Assembly: GCF_020509005.1 (NCBI RefSeq)
Contig: NC_063020.1
Location: 1,302,001 to 1,366,000 of the forward strand
DNA: 64,000 bases
Source of the DNA: Fulvia fulva
Taxonomy: Eukaryota > Ascomycota > Dothideomycetes > Mycosphaerellales > Mycosphaerellaceae
Direction: 5' to 3'
Below the pieces are notes generated by a model. That model saw only the letters and a list, made by a program, of their open reading frames with translations. It was not told where the DNA came from and did not search any database. The translations under genes and the position numbers were made by a program. Positions 30,404 through 40,568 of the stretch are shown here, in pieces (the stretch's first letter is position 1; every line of letters begins with the position of its first letter).

Positions 30404-31189
30404 TTATGATGTGTATGAGGGTATGATGTTCACACATTTTTCTCGTCTCGAAGTCGCATGGGGCGTCCACTGCACAAACTCCTCATCCCAACTCCCTCCA
30501 CACTCCCGCCTCATTCCCGCCTCATTCCCGTCATACAGAACCCTCACGCCTCTCTCTTCCAGCCCATACTCCCCAAGACGCATGACACACCAGAAGCGCT
30601 CCCTAGTGGGCTCCGGCATACGACCACTGATCCAATAATTTTCTCGGCCGTAGAGTGGGGACAACTCCCACAACCAAATCTCCAACTCCCCCAGCGTCTG
30701 AGCCGTGAATCTGACGTCAAGCCTCTTAATCTCGGCAGCGGTCTCTTTACCAATGTCATAAAGCCAATCGGCGACTTCGGAGGGTGGGAACGGATAGGGC
30801 TGGCCTGCGTCGCAGGTAGCGATAAACTGGGAGGTACCGTAGAAGATGGGACTTGCTTCGTGGCGGATCTGGCGTGAGAGGTAGACTAGAGGCGGCATTG
30901 AGTCCTTTTTGGGCGGATCTCTAGAGATGCGGCTAGGTTCTTCGAGAATGGTAGATTGTGTCTCGAAGGGGTCGTCTTCATCTCGGGCGAGGACGAGCTC
31001 GTAAATGTTGACGCGTAGTTCGGCTGGAAGTTTGGTGAAGAAGGGAGAGCCGACATTGGACGCTGCGATTGTAGGTGGTACACTGTCTCGTTTTAGCGAA
31101 CTAGTACTAGATTGTCGCACAATATGCACTTACTCGGCCACGAGGTCACTCGGCAGTCTTTGCAGTTCCTGTAGTGTTTGTTCCGACAT
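30404..31189 (-). CDS. 2EXR/F-box-like protein, 244 aa
   Basis: Two exons, 31189-31134 and 31082-30404, with a 51-nt intron (GTAAGT...GACAG). Exon 1 encodes MSEQTLQELQRLPSDLVA. The spliced protein then has LPAELRVNIYELVLARDED and MPPLVYLSRQIRHEASPIFY, the two family blocks, followed by a Trp-rich C-terminal half. The neighbouring gene at 31377-31904 is the same type on the same strand, indicating local duplication. It is tail-to-tail with the acyl-CoA ligase, the stops being 4 bp apart, so the mature mRNAs must overlap. The function is unknown. Confidence 0.75.
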
Positions 31190-31376
31190 GTTGAACACGT
31201 TGACGTGTGACACGGGTTTTGTAGTCGATAAGTGAGGTGGAGAGTTTCGAGTGAAGTTGCGGTGGACTCGATGTGAAGTGGACAGAGGCAGAAGAATGCA
31301 GAATTGAGGAGGCGTATGAAGAGAAGGTCGGCTAAAGGTTAGCATGTGAAGACGACGGTGCTGCCGCACATGCGTT

Positions 31377-31904
31377 TCACATGATGTGTTGAGAATATGG
31401 ACCATACTCGAGCGGTGTCATGCTCTTTGATACCACATGCATCTTGTATCGAGGGTCGGTCAGTTGCCCATTGTGTAAACATAGTGTGCCGAGTCTCTTG
31501 TTGGTCCGAAACGCAATATCTTTCTTCAGCTTTTCTTCGCCATTAAGGATAAGGTCCGACGCAAATGTCGCGACGAATAGAGCGTTCTTGTAGCAGATTA
31601 GTAATTCTTCTTGACGGACTTGCCGGGAGATGCGCAGGAGCGGTGGCATAAGGTCCACCAGAATGGGCTTCAGTGTGCTGCCATAGGATCGAATCGATGT
31701 CTGTGTCTCGAATGGCTCATCCTCGTCCCGAGCAAGAACGAGTTCGTAGATGTTGACTCGAAGCTCGGCTGGTAATTTGTCAAGGGCGAAGCGGGCTTTG
31801 GCGGCTGCCGTGGTAGCCTCTTTGTTTGGCTGGTCGTCACTTTGTAGGAAGTTGACTTACTTAGCACCGAGGTCGTCTTGGAGCTGTCTTCCCATCTTGT
31901 CCAT
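31377..31904 (-). CDS. 2EXR/F-box-like protein, short paralogue
   Basis: The open frame ending at 31377 contains LPAELRVNIYELVLARDED and then MPPLLRISRQVRQEELLICY, nearly the same blocks as the gene at 30404-31189. It lacks its own ATG, so a first exon is needed. The best in-phase model is 31904-31868 plus 31819-31377 (159 aa), using a weak GTGCTA donor. The stronger GTAAGT donor four bases on does not keep phase, so the 5' structure is uncertain. The C-terminus is about 80 residues shorter than the sister gene and may be truncated. It could be a decaying duplicate. Confidence 0.55.
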
Positions 31905-34498
31905 CGTCAGAGTTGAGGAATGGATATGCTTTGTGGATCTCTGCGCACGCGTTGCGCAGTACATACATGCTTAGCGAGCGTGGCCGCGTAGTGGGCGGCG
32001 TTGTCATCCATCCTGTTGGTCGATGTCTGGATATGTCAGAACTACGCTAAGTGTGAGAATACGTGTTTGGAGGTCACACTTGCGCATGTTTTGACACCTT
32101 CCTCACCTTCCTCCATTCGCTTTCGCTTCTGGCTAGGAAGAAGTCCGGTTCTTAGCATCAGTCGTTCACTTGGAGCAGTATCACGCTAGGTTCGTTCAGT
32201 AGACTTTTTGGTGCAAGCCCGACTGCCAAAGCTCCGCACCAAAGGTGCGCATATTGCTGCTCGACTGGATAGCTCGCGTGGCTGACTTCGTAGTGTGCGT
32301 TCTGTCACTCAGTGAGATTGCTTCGCATCCATCGATTCCATACTTTGTGAGCAGCACAGTGCACAGTGCTGCCTGCTGCCTGCTGGTCACCCATGCAACT
32401 CCAGAGTCGGCCACACATTGGGTGCACAGGGCATTGTAAGCGCAGCGCGCGGGAATGGCTTCCAGTGCTTATTCCGCATCGATAGGCACGATCCGGAGTA
32501 GACTCCGACTGCCATGAGAGCAGTGTCATGTAGCCGACCTCGTGACTGTTGTGCTAGGTTGACTGAGCCCGTCCTTGGTAGCTCCTGCAACGATACTGCA
32601 TCTTTCGGTGCGTGTGGTGTAGGCTGTATCGCTATCCAGCATCAACAGTCGGATGACATCGGGAGTCAGCTCATACGATCTATGATTACCGCGTCATCTT
32701 GTGCTCGCAGTCGAAGCTCATCTGCCGACTACGATAGATGCAGGCGATGCGCTGTCTTCTTGCCTCAGCAACATTCGGTCGAGGTGGGCACGAGTGACCT
32801 TTGGACAAGGGAGCTTCGTCTCTTGGCCAGTCTGAAGTAGAGCTTTTCAGCGGCTACTTGCCTGATGTTATAGTACGCTATGCGACCAGAGCCAGGCCGC
32901 ATTGCAACATGGCCTGAAGTGGCAGGTCGGCACCTGCAAAGCTGTAGACCAGTGCTGTATTTCTGATCTTGACGCCACAATCTGCAGTCCTGCTGCGGTC
33001 CTCGAGGATAGCGGGACTTGATTCGCGCCGACTGTAAGCTCCACGAGCAAGCGTGATACAAGCCTGATGTACATTTCTGCAACTCGTCAACGCAGCTCGG
33101 CGGGTTCAGGAATGCAGCAGATGTTTCGTAGAAGCACCTGCGACGATCTGATTGAGCCGTGCTGCTCAACACTGCAGACAGCACGTCGTTCACCGGCGCT
33201 CGGTTGCATTTTGTGCATCATAGCGGAGCCCGTGGCCATGGCAGTTGTGTGACTTGTGAAGGTGGTTGTACAGGACACGAGCACATGCCCAGCCTTCTGT
33301 TACACGAAAGCATTCGCCGAATGCTGTGATTCCAGTCTCTTGGACCTGGTGATCGTTCCTTCGGGATTTGGTGAAGCGAATGTCGGCAGTCAGGCACACA
33401 AATCTCAGGTGTCCGACGAAAAGGTGTGACCAAAGCCGGATCAAAACCCAGGGCAGAGCTTGGTCAGAAGTGCGAAATCACATGCGTCCGCGGCAGCCTC
33501 AACGCGCAGCCGGACGCCACACTTCGCGGCCGTCGGCGAGTATGACGGCACGTCTTCATGCACATGTCAGAAGCAGTCGACAGGGCAGCAGGGCGGATAG
33601 CTGTCTTGGCTTCACATGTCTGGCCCACAATCGCGTTGAGTGGAACCCTGCCATTGTATGGATTCGGGACCCATTCGTCTGCATGCCGGAAGGCTGCAGT
33701 TATCTTGCGTGATTGTGGCGAGTCAGACGTGATGGCGGAGGCATTCGCAAAGGCTCAGCGCCTGCGATCGCTGATGGTAAGATACAAAGGACAGCTCCTG
33801 GAGGGCTCGACGACGAGGTTGTAGCAAAGTCTGTGGCGCAATACGAGCAATGCGGCAGAGACCGAGCGAATGAACAGCGAGCGGAAGGCGGGTGCGCAGA
33901 TAACAGGCAAGCGCGATCCCAGCAACTTTTGGTCTTCCCTTTCACATGCAAATGTTGCGCGCATGCAGGATCTTGTGTGCTTGCGTCGCGAGCGTTTGGG
34001 CATGCGTGGAGTGAGGTAAGAACAGACGCACATCTCTCAACGCCTCTCCTTATCGTTTCGCACATTCATCCCACAATTCACAACCCACTTTCCTCTCCCA
34101 AGACACGCCGCACCGCACCGCACTGCACAGCTTTCACATTGCATACCACACAAGCAGCGCAGCAACCGGGCAGCCCCATTCGCCGACAGCAGAAGTAATC
34201 TGGAGGCACACCACGACCAGCTTGATACAGACAACCACCAGGTAAGCGCGTTCCGCAGCATCCTTGCTCAACACTGCTTCGCCAGCGAATCTTCACAGTC
34301 GCGAGTCAGATCTCGCAGTGCAGTGAGATGGCAGTCGCGATTGCAGAGTTGCATCACAAAGCATCCAGCACGAAAGGCCGCGTCTAGCCAGCATTGGAGC
34401 GCCAGATCGAGCTTTGCCAGTGCCCCAAACACCGTACCCACCTCATACAAACACCGCCAACAAACCGTTCTAACAGCCACACGCAGACCACCGCCGAC
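31905..34498. other. 2.6-kb stretch without a supportable gene
   Basis: Normal GC, no RIP signature. Numerous overlapping frames of 60-160 codons occur on both strands, with no domain, no splice-consistent model and no repeat block. The last few hundred bases (34050-34498) are CA-rich and probably form the promoter and leader of the CAP20-like gene. Confidence 0.55.
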
Positions 34499-35376
34499 AT
34501 GCCTCACGCCACCAGCGAACAGCCGCTCACTAACGGTGACAAGCTGTCGTCGCAATTTGTCCACCACTTGGCCTCCTACCCCGTCGTCAACGACAGCATC
34601 AAGGCTGTGCAGCAGAACCCATACGGCAAGAAGTCGATCGAGCTTGCAGACGGCGCATACCAGAGGTTTGGCAAGCCAGTGCAGCCATACCTCGAGACAC
34701 CATACAGCTACGCCAAGCCATACGTCCAGAAGGCCGACGAGATCGCCGACTCTGGCCTGAGCCATGTCGAGCACCGCTTCCCAATTGTCAAGGAAGAGAC
34801 ACATACCATTGTTGACAACGTCAAGAGCCTCGTTTGGTGGCCATACTCATACGCTACCGACACATGGCAAGGTCAGTACCATCAGTCTTGTTCGACCCAC
34901 ATCCATGTCATGTTGCTAACAATGCCTACAGACGAGTACAGCAAGACCGCCAAGTCGAAGAACCGTGGTGATGGCCTCCCGCTCCCAACGCTCGTCCTCG
35001 CCTACATCAGCTTCAACCTCCGCGTAGCCTCTGACTTTCTCCACACTGTGGCCAATACTGTTGGTCCCAAGTACGAAGAGAGCAAGAAGAAGGGCGCCGA
35101 CTACGTCCGCGAAGCCCAGAACCAGGCTGAGCACTACAAGAAGGTCGGTCAGGAGAAGGTCGACGAGTACACCAAATTCGGCCAACAAAAGGCTGAAGAA
35201 GCCAAGAAGCAAGGCGAAGAGACCGTAGACGAGGCCAAGAAGCAGGGTGAGGAGACCAAGGAGCAGGCCAAGTCGAAGGCTAATGTGAGTTCAATCATCA
35301 CTTATTGTTCTTTCGACCATACTAATGTGCAAGACAGGGCGCCAAGGAGGAAGCCAAGAAGAAGGCCGACAAGTAG
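34499..35376 (+). CDS. CAP20: CAP20/perilipin-like lipid-droplet protein
   Basis: Three exons, 34499-34871, 34932-35284 and 35338-35376, with 60- and 53-nt introns, give 254 aa. Recognisable blocks are YPVVNDSIKAVQQNPYGKKS, YQRFGKPVQPYLETPYSYAK, LSHVEHRFPIVKEETH and LRVASDFLHTVANTVGPK. They match the fungal perilipin CAP20/MPL1 family, known from appressorium-forming fungi for lipid-droplet binding and turgor. The C-terminal third is a repetitive amphipathic helix (EEAKKQGEET twice, EQAKSKA), suited to binding the droplet surface. The second intron falls before the last 12 codons. The ATG at 34499 was chosen because an earlier ATG in the same frame (34394) gives sequence unlike the family. 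Confidence 0.87.
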
Positions 35377-36045
35377 AACCATCGGATGTCACCACAAACC
35401 TGATGCATCTTGTTACTGTTGTTGCTGACAGCCACCTTGAAGGCAATCTGGCGACTCTTCCCCAAAATGGAACGGACATAAAGTACGAAGGCCTAAGTCA
35501 CGATCACGGAGTTCAGGGTTTGACTCAACTGGGAACATATCATGTTCTCCGATACCGCGCTCCTCGCCACAGAATAAATAGACGAAAAAGGTGGCGGCTA
35601 CTTTGATGACGGTGATGGACGAGCGTGGACGATTGTGTGTTTTTTGTTATGAGCGAAGCAGAATACCTCTTGTACCTTTATCTCGACGTTGATGAGATGG
35701 ATAGCATAGATCGGCAGTGTCTTTTAGTTCAGATCGTTTTAGACTGACTCATCACCGCTGCGTACTGTTTGTCTATCTCGAACAAGTAGCAGAACGATTG
35801 CCCTAGGCTCAATGTAAATGGCGACCAGGAAGTTTCACGAGCAGTGCTCGCGGATTCCTATCGTAGCTGATCTGATGTGAGTATTGTAGTGCGATAGCAG
35901 GTTCTGCAACGCGCTACAACCGAGCCATTGTGCCAAGAACAATCGTCGGGGCAGCAAGATCTTGTATATCTGGACAACTCAATCCTGACAAGCCTCGAGC
36001 CTGGCCACCCATCGCTACAGATCCTTTCGAAGAGACAAAGCACCT
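35377..36045. other. Intergenic between convergent genes
   Basis: About 670 bp between the CAP20-like stop and the 3' end of the dehydrogenase gene. It should hold both terminators. No gene is seen. Confidence 0.55.
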
Positions 36046-36984
36046 CTACCCTCTGCTACTGACAGCCTCCAACACTCTCCTAGTCTTAGCATCACGATCC
36101 CCAGTATCAACAACTCCATACGCATCCTCCGCCTGTTCACACACCCCCTCCTGCCACTCGGCTCCCACCCTGATACCTCCCTTCCTGACACCCTCATCAC
36201 TAGCATCCCAACACTCCCCCACGGTCCCTCCAATCTTCTCCATAAAACTCCTCAGTCCTCCCTCCCCACCGCCCGCATAATACGCCTTGAACGGCCCAGC
36301 AACGGCCCACCTCGGCCCCATCGAACTCGTCACAATCTCATCGATGTCTTCCACGGACGCCACGCCCTGAGCTGCAAGACTGCACGCCTCCCGGAAGAGA
36401 GCGAAGGCTAATCGATTCGCGACGAAGCCGGTGCATTCTTTCTTGATCACTACTGGTGTCCTCCCACGAGCTCGCCAGCAGTTCAAAGTGCGGGCTACCA
36501 CATCTTGGGACGTGCTGGGTGAGGGGACGAGTTCGAGTAACGGCATGATGTGGGGAGGGTTGTAGGGATGGACAACGAGGAGGCGGGTCTTGTCTCTCAT
36601 GCCCTCGACTTGTACGCTAGCGGGGATGCCCGAGGTGCTGCTCCAAAGCAATGCATTCTGCGGAGCGTGCTTTTCGATCTCAGGCCAAAGACTAGTCTTG
36701 AACTCTGCGTTTTCGGGGCCTTGTTCCTGGATGATGTCGGCGCTTTTTACTGCGTGTTGGAGGGAGTCGGCGTAGGATATGCGCTTTGTGCAGGATTCAA
36801 GGGCGGCTTCGGGGATGTAGGAGGGAAGGTGGGTGGAGATGTAGGATTGTAGGTCGGGACGCTTGTCGTGGATTGTAACGAGGCAGGTCGGGTCGGAGGT
36901 CAGATGGAGGGCGGCGAAGGAGAGACCGATGGTCCCGGCACCAATGAGGGTGATTTCCGTCGATTCTGGGGTTTCTGAGGCCAT
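36046..36984 (-). CDS. 3-hydroxyacyl-CoA dehydrogenase family oxidoreductase
   Basis: Intronless, 312 aa from the ATG at 36984; an upstream in-frame ATG at 37023 would add 13 residues that do not look conserved. The Rossmann motif GAGTIG lies at residues 15-20. The family signature HPYNPPHIMPLLEL and a C-terminal domain opening KKECTGFVANRLAFALFREA follow. These fit the NAD-dependent 3-hydroxyacyl-CoA dehydrogenase / L-gulonate 3-dehydrogenase group. The substrate cannot be told from sequence. No mitochondrial presequence or SKL end is obvious. It shares a 396-bp upstream region with POL5, transcribed the other way. Confidence 0.85.
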   Translation of the reverse strand: MASETPESTEITLIGAGTIGLSFAALHLTSDPTCLVTIHDKRPDLQSYISTHLPSYIPEAALESCTKRISYADSLQHAVKSADIIQEQGPENAEFKTSLWPEIEKHAPQNALLWSSTSGIPASVQVEGMRDKTRLLVVHPYNPPHIMPLLELVPSPSTSQDVVARTLNCWRARGRTPVVIKKECTGFVANRLAFALFREACSLAAQGVASVEDIDEIVTSSMGPRWAVAGPFKAYYAGGGEGGLRSFMEKIGGTVGECWDASDEGVRKGGIRVGAEWQEGVCEQAEDAYGVVDTGDRDAKTRRVLEAVSSRG

Positions 36985-37380
36985 ACTGTTAATCTGGAAG
37001 GAGGTAGGGGAAAGTAAAGACAATCAGAGAGCATTGGAAGAGGGGTGGGGTTGTGGTGTAGTCGCGAGAGCGCAGAGCATATTGTACTTAGTCCTGCTCT
37101 ATGAGCATTGTAGTCATGCGGGATACCGAGGTTGTGGTTATGTAGCCCAGGAGGACGGCATCATAGCATAGCCCAACAAGTTGCAAGTGTTTCCTGAGAA
37201 CGAAGAGACGCGAACATGTTTAGAGGAAAAGCCATTAGTCACACAATTTGACATGCAGTCTACGTCTTAGACTGCGTCCCACTACTAAAAAGTCTCGAAA
37301 CGGCTCTCGAGATATCTCAAACTTCGCGATCGTCTTTCGAGAGATGGACAACACTTCTTGGGCGAAAGCAGCGACTTAAC
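36985..37380. promoter_or_regulatory. Bidirectional promoter region, dehydrogenase / POL5
   Basis: The 396 bp between two divergent starts must contain both promoters. No specific motif is claimed. Confidence 0.6.
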
Positions 37381-40300
37381 ATGCCTGGGATTAAGCGACC
37401 AATTGAGGACGACGTCGATGCCGGCGACGACAATGTACATCCAAGCAGGAAGCGACGATTGGAAGATGGCGAGGATCGACAGGAACTGGCCAAAATCTTC
37501 AACGACCTGCGAGACGAAATCAAAGAAACGCGATTGGAAGCAACGAGGAAACTGCTAACGACGTTGTCCGTCAATTCAGACGATCAAGCTGGAAAGCTGG
37601 ACTACTCAACCACGAGATTGATCAGAGGTGTCTGCAGTGGGGCGAAAGCAGCACGACCAGGTTTCTCGATCGCATTGATCGAAGTGCTGCGCCTGGGATT
37701 CGCTTCTGGTCATCTCAAATTGCTCAATACAGTCGAGAAGATCGTTGCCTTGACGAATCTGGAGTCGAAATTGAGTGGTGCCGAACAACGAGATTATCTG
37801 ATTGGACGGCGCTCTGCTTTCCAGGCCGTGCTGCAGAGTGGTGTGCTTGCTGGAAAGGTTTCGACAGAAAATGTCAAGTACCTCTTTGATGCCATCTGCG
37901 ACCTTGCGCTCGAGAAGGAATGGTTGCGCAGCGAATGCGGCGCAGTGCTGCACATGTTCCTGGTCAGCCAGGAGGCGACTCAGCTCAGCAACGATAGCAT
38001 CCGCACGTTGATCGATTCGTTGAAAGACAAGGACCTGCTGAGAACGCCTGAAGGTGTCGCCATTTGGTTGACGGTGAAGAAGTCGTTTGCCGAAGTGAAG
38101 CTGCCCAAGGGTGTTTGGAACCACAACAATCCCCTATCGTCACAAGAACGGCCAACACTGAGCAAGATCCTATTGAAGGGTGCTGTAGACAGCGAAGTCG
38201 TCGAACAACCATCTGCACCAAATGGTGCTACCAATGGTGCACCTAAGAAGGGCAAGAAGCAAGCCGGTGCGCGCCAGTCCGCTCCCAACTTCGCCTGGCA
38301 AGTCATTCTTGGGTACATGTACAAGGAGGGAAGCGCTCAGAAGTTCGGCACATTCTGGGAGGACTGCGTTGGTAAAGCGATGTTCTCGAAAACAGCCTCT
38401 GACGAGCGTAAAAACCTTGGGCTACAGATTTTCAGGCAGGCGCTTGTGTCAGCTCCAGCTGAGTACTTGGGCTATGCTATTGACGCGCATATCGTGAAGT
38501 GTATAGTGGATCAGAGAGCCAACAAGAATGCGTCGTTGGTCGAGGCGACTAAGGCACCTCTCAATCAGATCGCAACTCGAGGGAAACAGGAGCCTGCTGC
38601 GGCTGCAGCGATGGCGTGCAAGCTGCTGGCACTGCTACCACCAAACATAGATAAGGTAAGTTGTGATGGGCTGAGGGGCACGCTGGTACCTCAGACGACG
38701 TGTCTGGATCTGAGAGCGACGCGCTATGCCGTGGACCATGCCTGACTCGCTACCGCGGTAACCTGAGAGCACACGCTGACGCATTCTTAGCTCGTACGCG
38801 CCACAATCGATGCGCTTCTAGCTGCAGCGGATTCGGATGGTCTTGCTGAAATCGTTGCTACGACTGTCACGCTGATTCGCACTCCTGGAGACGATGACGA
38901 GGGGAAGCGCAGGTCACTTGCCGACGCGCTGGCAACTATCGTCCGATCGCATAAGGCCGAGCCATCAACACTGCTATCTGGGGATTCAGAATCGCATTCT
39001 CTCGCGGAGTGGCTCCAGGAACTGCTTCATAGTCTCACTCACCTTGCCTACACCACGTCTGACGTAAAGTGTCAGCCGCCTCTATCGCCAAAGAGCAGGA
39101 CTCTTTTCCAAGAAAGGCTCACGTCTTGTCTGGGTCATCTTGCGAGTCTACCGCTGCACCAAGCCGTCTTAGCGCCGACTCTCGTGCTCGATACTCTCTA
39201 CGAGTCTCGGAAATCACTCATCGAAGGTCTGGACGATAAGACTGCAAAGATATGCAAGGATGCGCGGAAGCACTTCAAGACCGCTGCGAAGCAAGCATCG
39301 GCAGCACAAGGGTCAGAAGCCACCATTCCACGAGCCTTCCAACTACTTTTCGCGCTAGGCATGCTGCAGGTATACAAACAGGAACTAGAATCAGAGAGCA
39401 TTCTCGAGGATATTTTATCATGCTATGCCAGCGGTACGGATGCTGATGAGACATCGGCTACGATGCTGACGGAGTTACTGCTGAGCTTCATGTCGAAGAA
39501 CAGCAAGCTCTATACACGTATGGCGGAGCAAGTGTTCGCAGCCTTCGCTCCGGATGTCACCGCCGAGTCGCTACAGTCCATGATTGACATCCTCTCCCAA
39601 AAAGAGTCGCTAGCTGGGCAGCAGGAGCTGTTCGCTGATGGAGGAGAGGGCGGCGCGGAAGAGGGAGCAAGCGATGACGAGGACATGGTCGATGTCGAAG
39701 AGGACTCTGACGTCGAGCTTGTGAACGGCGAGGTCGCAGGTGAGCATGCAGCAGCGTTCCCGCGCGATTAACAGATTCTGTGCTAATAATAATACTCTCC
39801 AGGCGACAGCGATGACGACTCATCGAGTGGCGACGAAGCGTCGGACGATGTCAACAACGACGAGGAAGCTGTCTTCGATCGCAAGCTTGCCGAAGCACTC
39901 GGCACTACTGGCATGGAAGACGACGAAGACGAAGACGGCTCAGACATGGACGACGATCAGATGGAGGCCCTTGATGGCCATCTCAGCACCATCTTCAAGG
40001 AGCGAAGCAAGGTCACCACCAAGAAGGACAAAAAAGACGCCAAGGAGAACCTTTTGCAGTTCAAGAACAAGGTGTTGGATCTGTTGGCGATATACGTGAA
40101 GAGTCAGTACGAGAATGTGTTAGCCCTGGACCTGATTCATCCTCTGGTGGCACTCACCCGCGAAAGCACAAATCAGCAAACGCAACGAAAAGCAATGGAT
40201 GTACTGGAGCAGTACTTCGACTCCTGCAAGAAAAACAAAACTACACCCCAGCTCAATAGCTCGAAAGCTGGTAAGCATCCTGAAGCCCAGAAAGTCCTCC

Positions 40301-40568
40301 CAGCAGCATAGCTAACCTCAACATAGGCTTCAAGCTCCTCTCCGCCATCCACGACGAGATGCGTCTCGGCGGCTCCAAGCTCCATGCCTCAGCCTGCAGT
40401 CGATCCAGCCAGTTCCTGGCGAAAGTCCTCGTACCAATGAAGCCAGGCAACTGGAAGAAGATCGCACACATGTATGTTGACTTGATAGACGACTGGCGCG
40501 TGGATGACAAGTCGAAGATTCACCCGAGCATCTTCAATGATTGGCACAGCTGGTGTATGCAGAAATAG
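37381..40568 (+). CDS. POL5: Pol5 / MYBBP1A-like nucleolar ribosome-biogenesis protein
   Basis: Four exons, 37381-38655, 38791-39739, 39803-40270 and 40327-40568, encode 977 aa. All junctions are GT-AG and in phase. The protein opens with a basic nuclear-type sequence (PSRKRRLEDGED), then a long HEAT-like helical region (LAKIFNDLRDEIKETRLEA, IRGVCSGAKAARPGFSIAL) typical of the DNA polymerase phi/Pol5 family. An acidic tract spans exons 2-3 (DDEDMVDVEEDSDVE, DDDSSSGDEASDD). The C-terminus is basic and ends SIFNDWHSWCMQK. Despite its name, yeast Pol5 is an essential rRNA-processing factor rather than a replicative polymerase. The first intron is long for this window (135 nt). It is divergent from the dehydrogenase gene. 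Confidence 0.88.
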
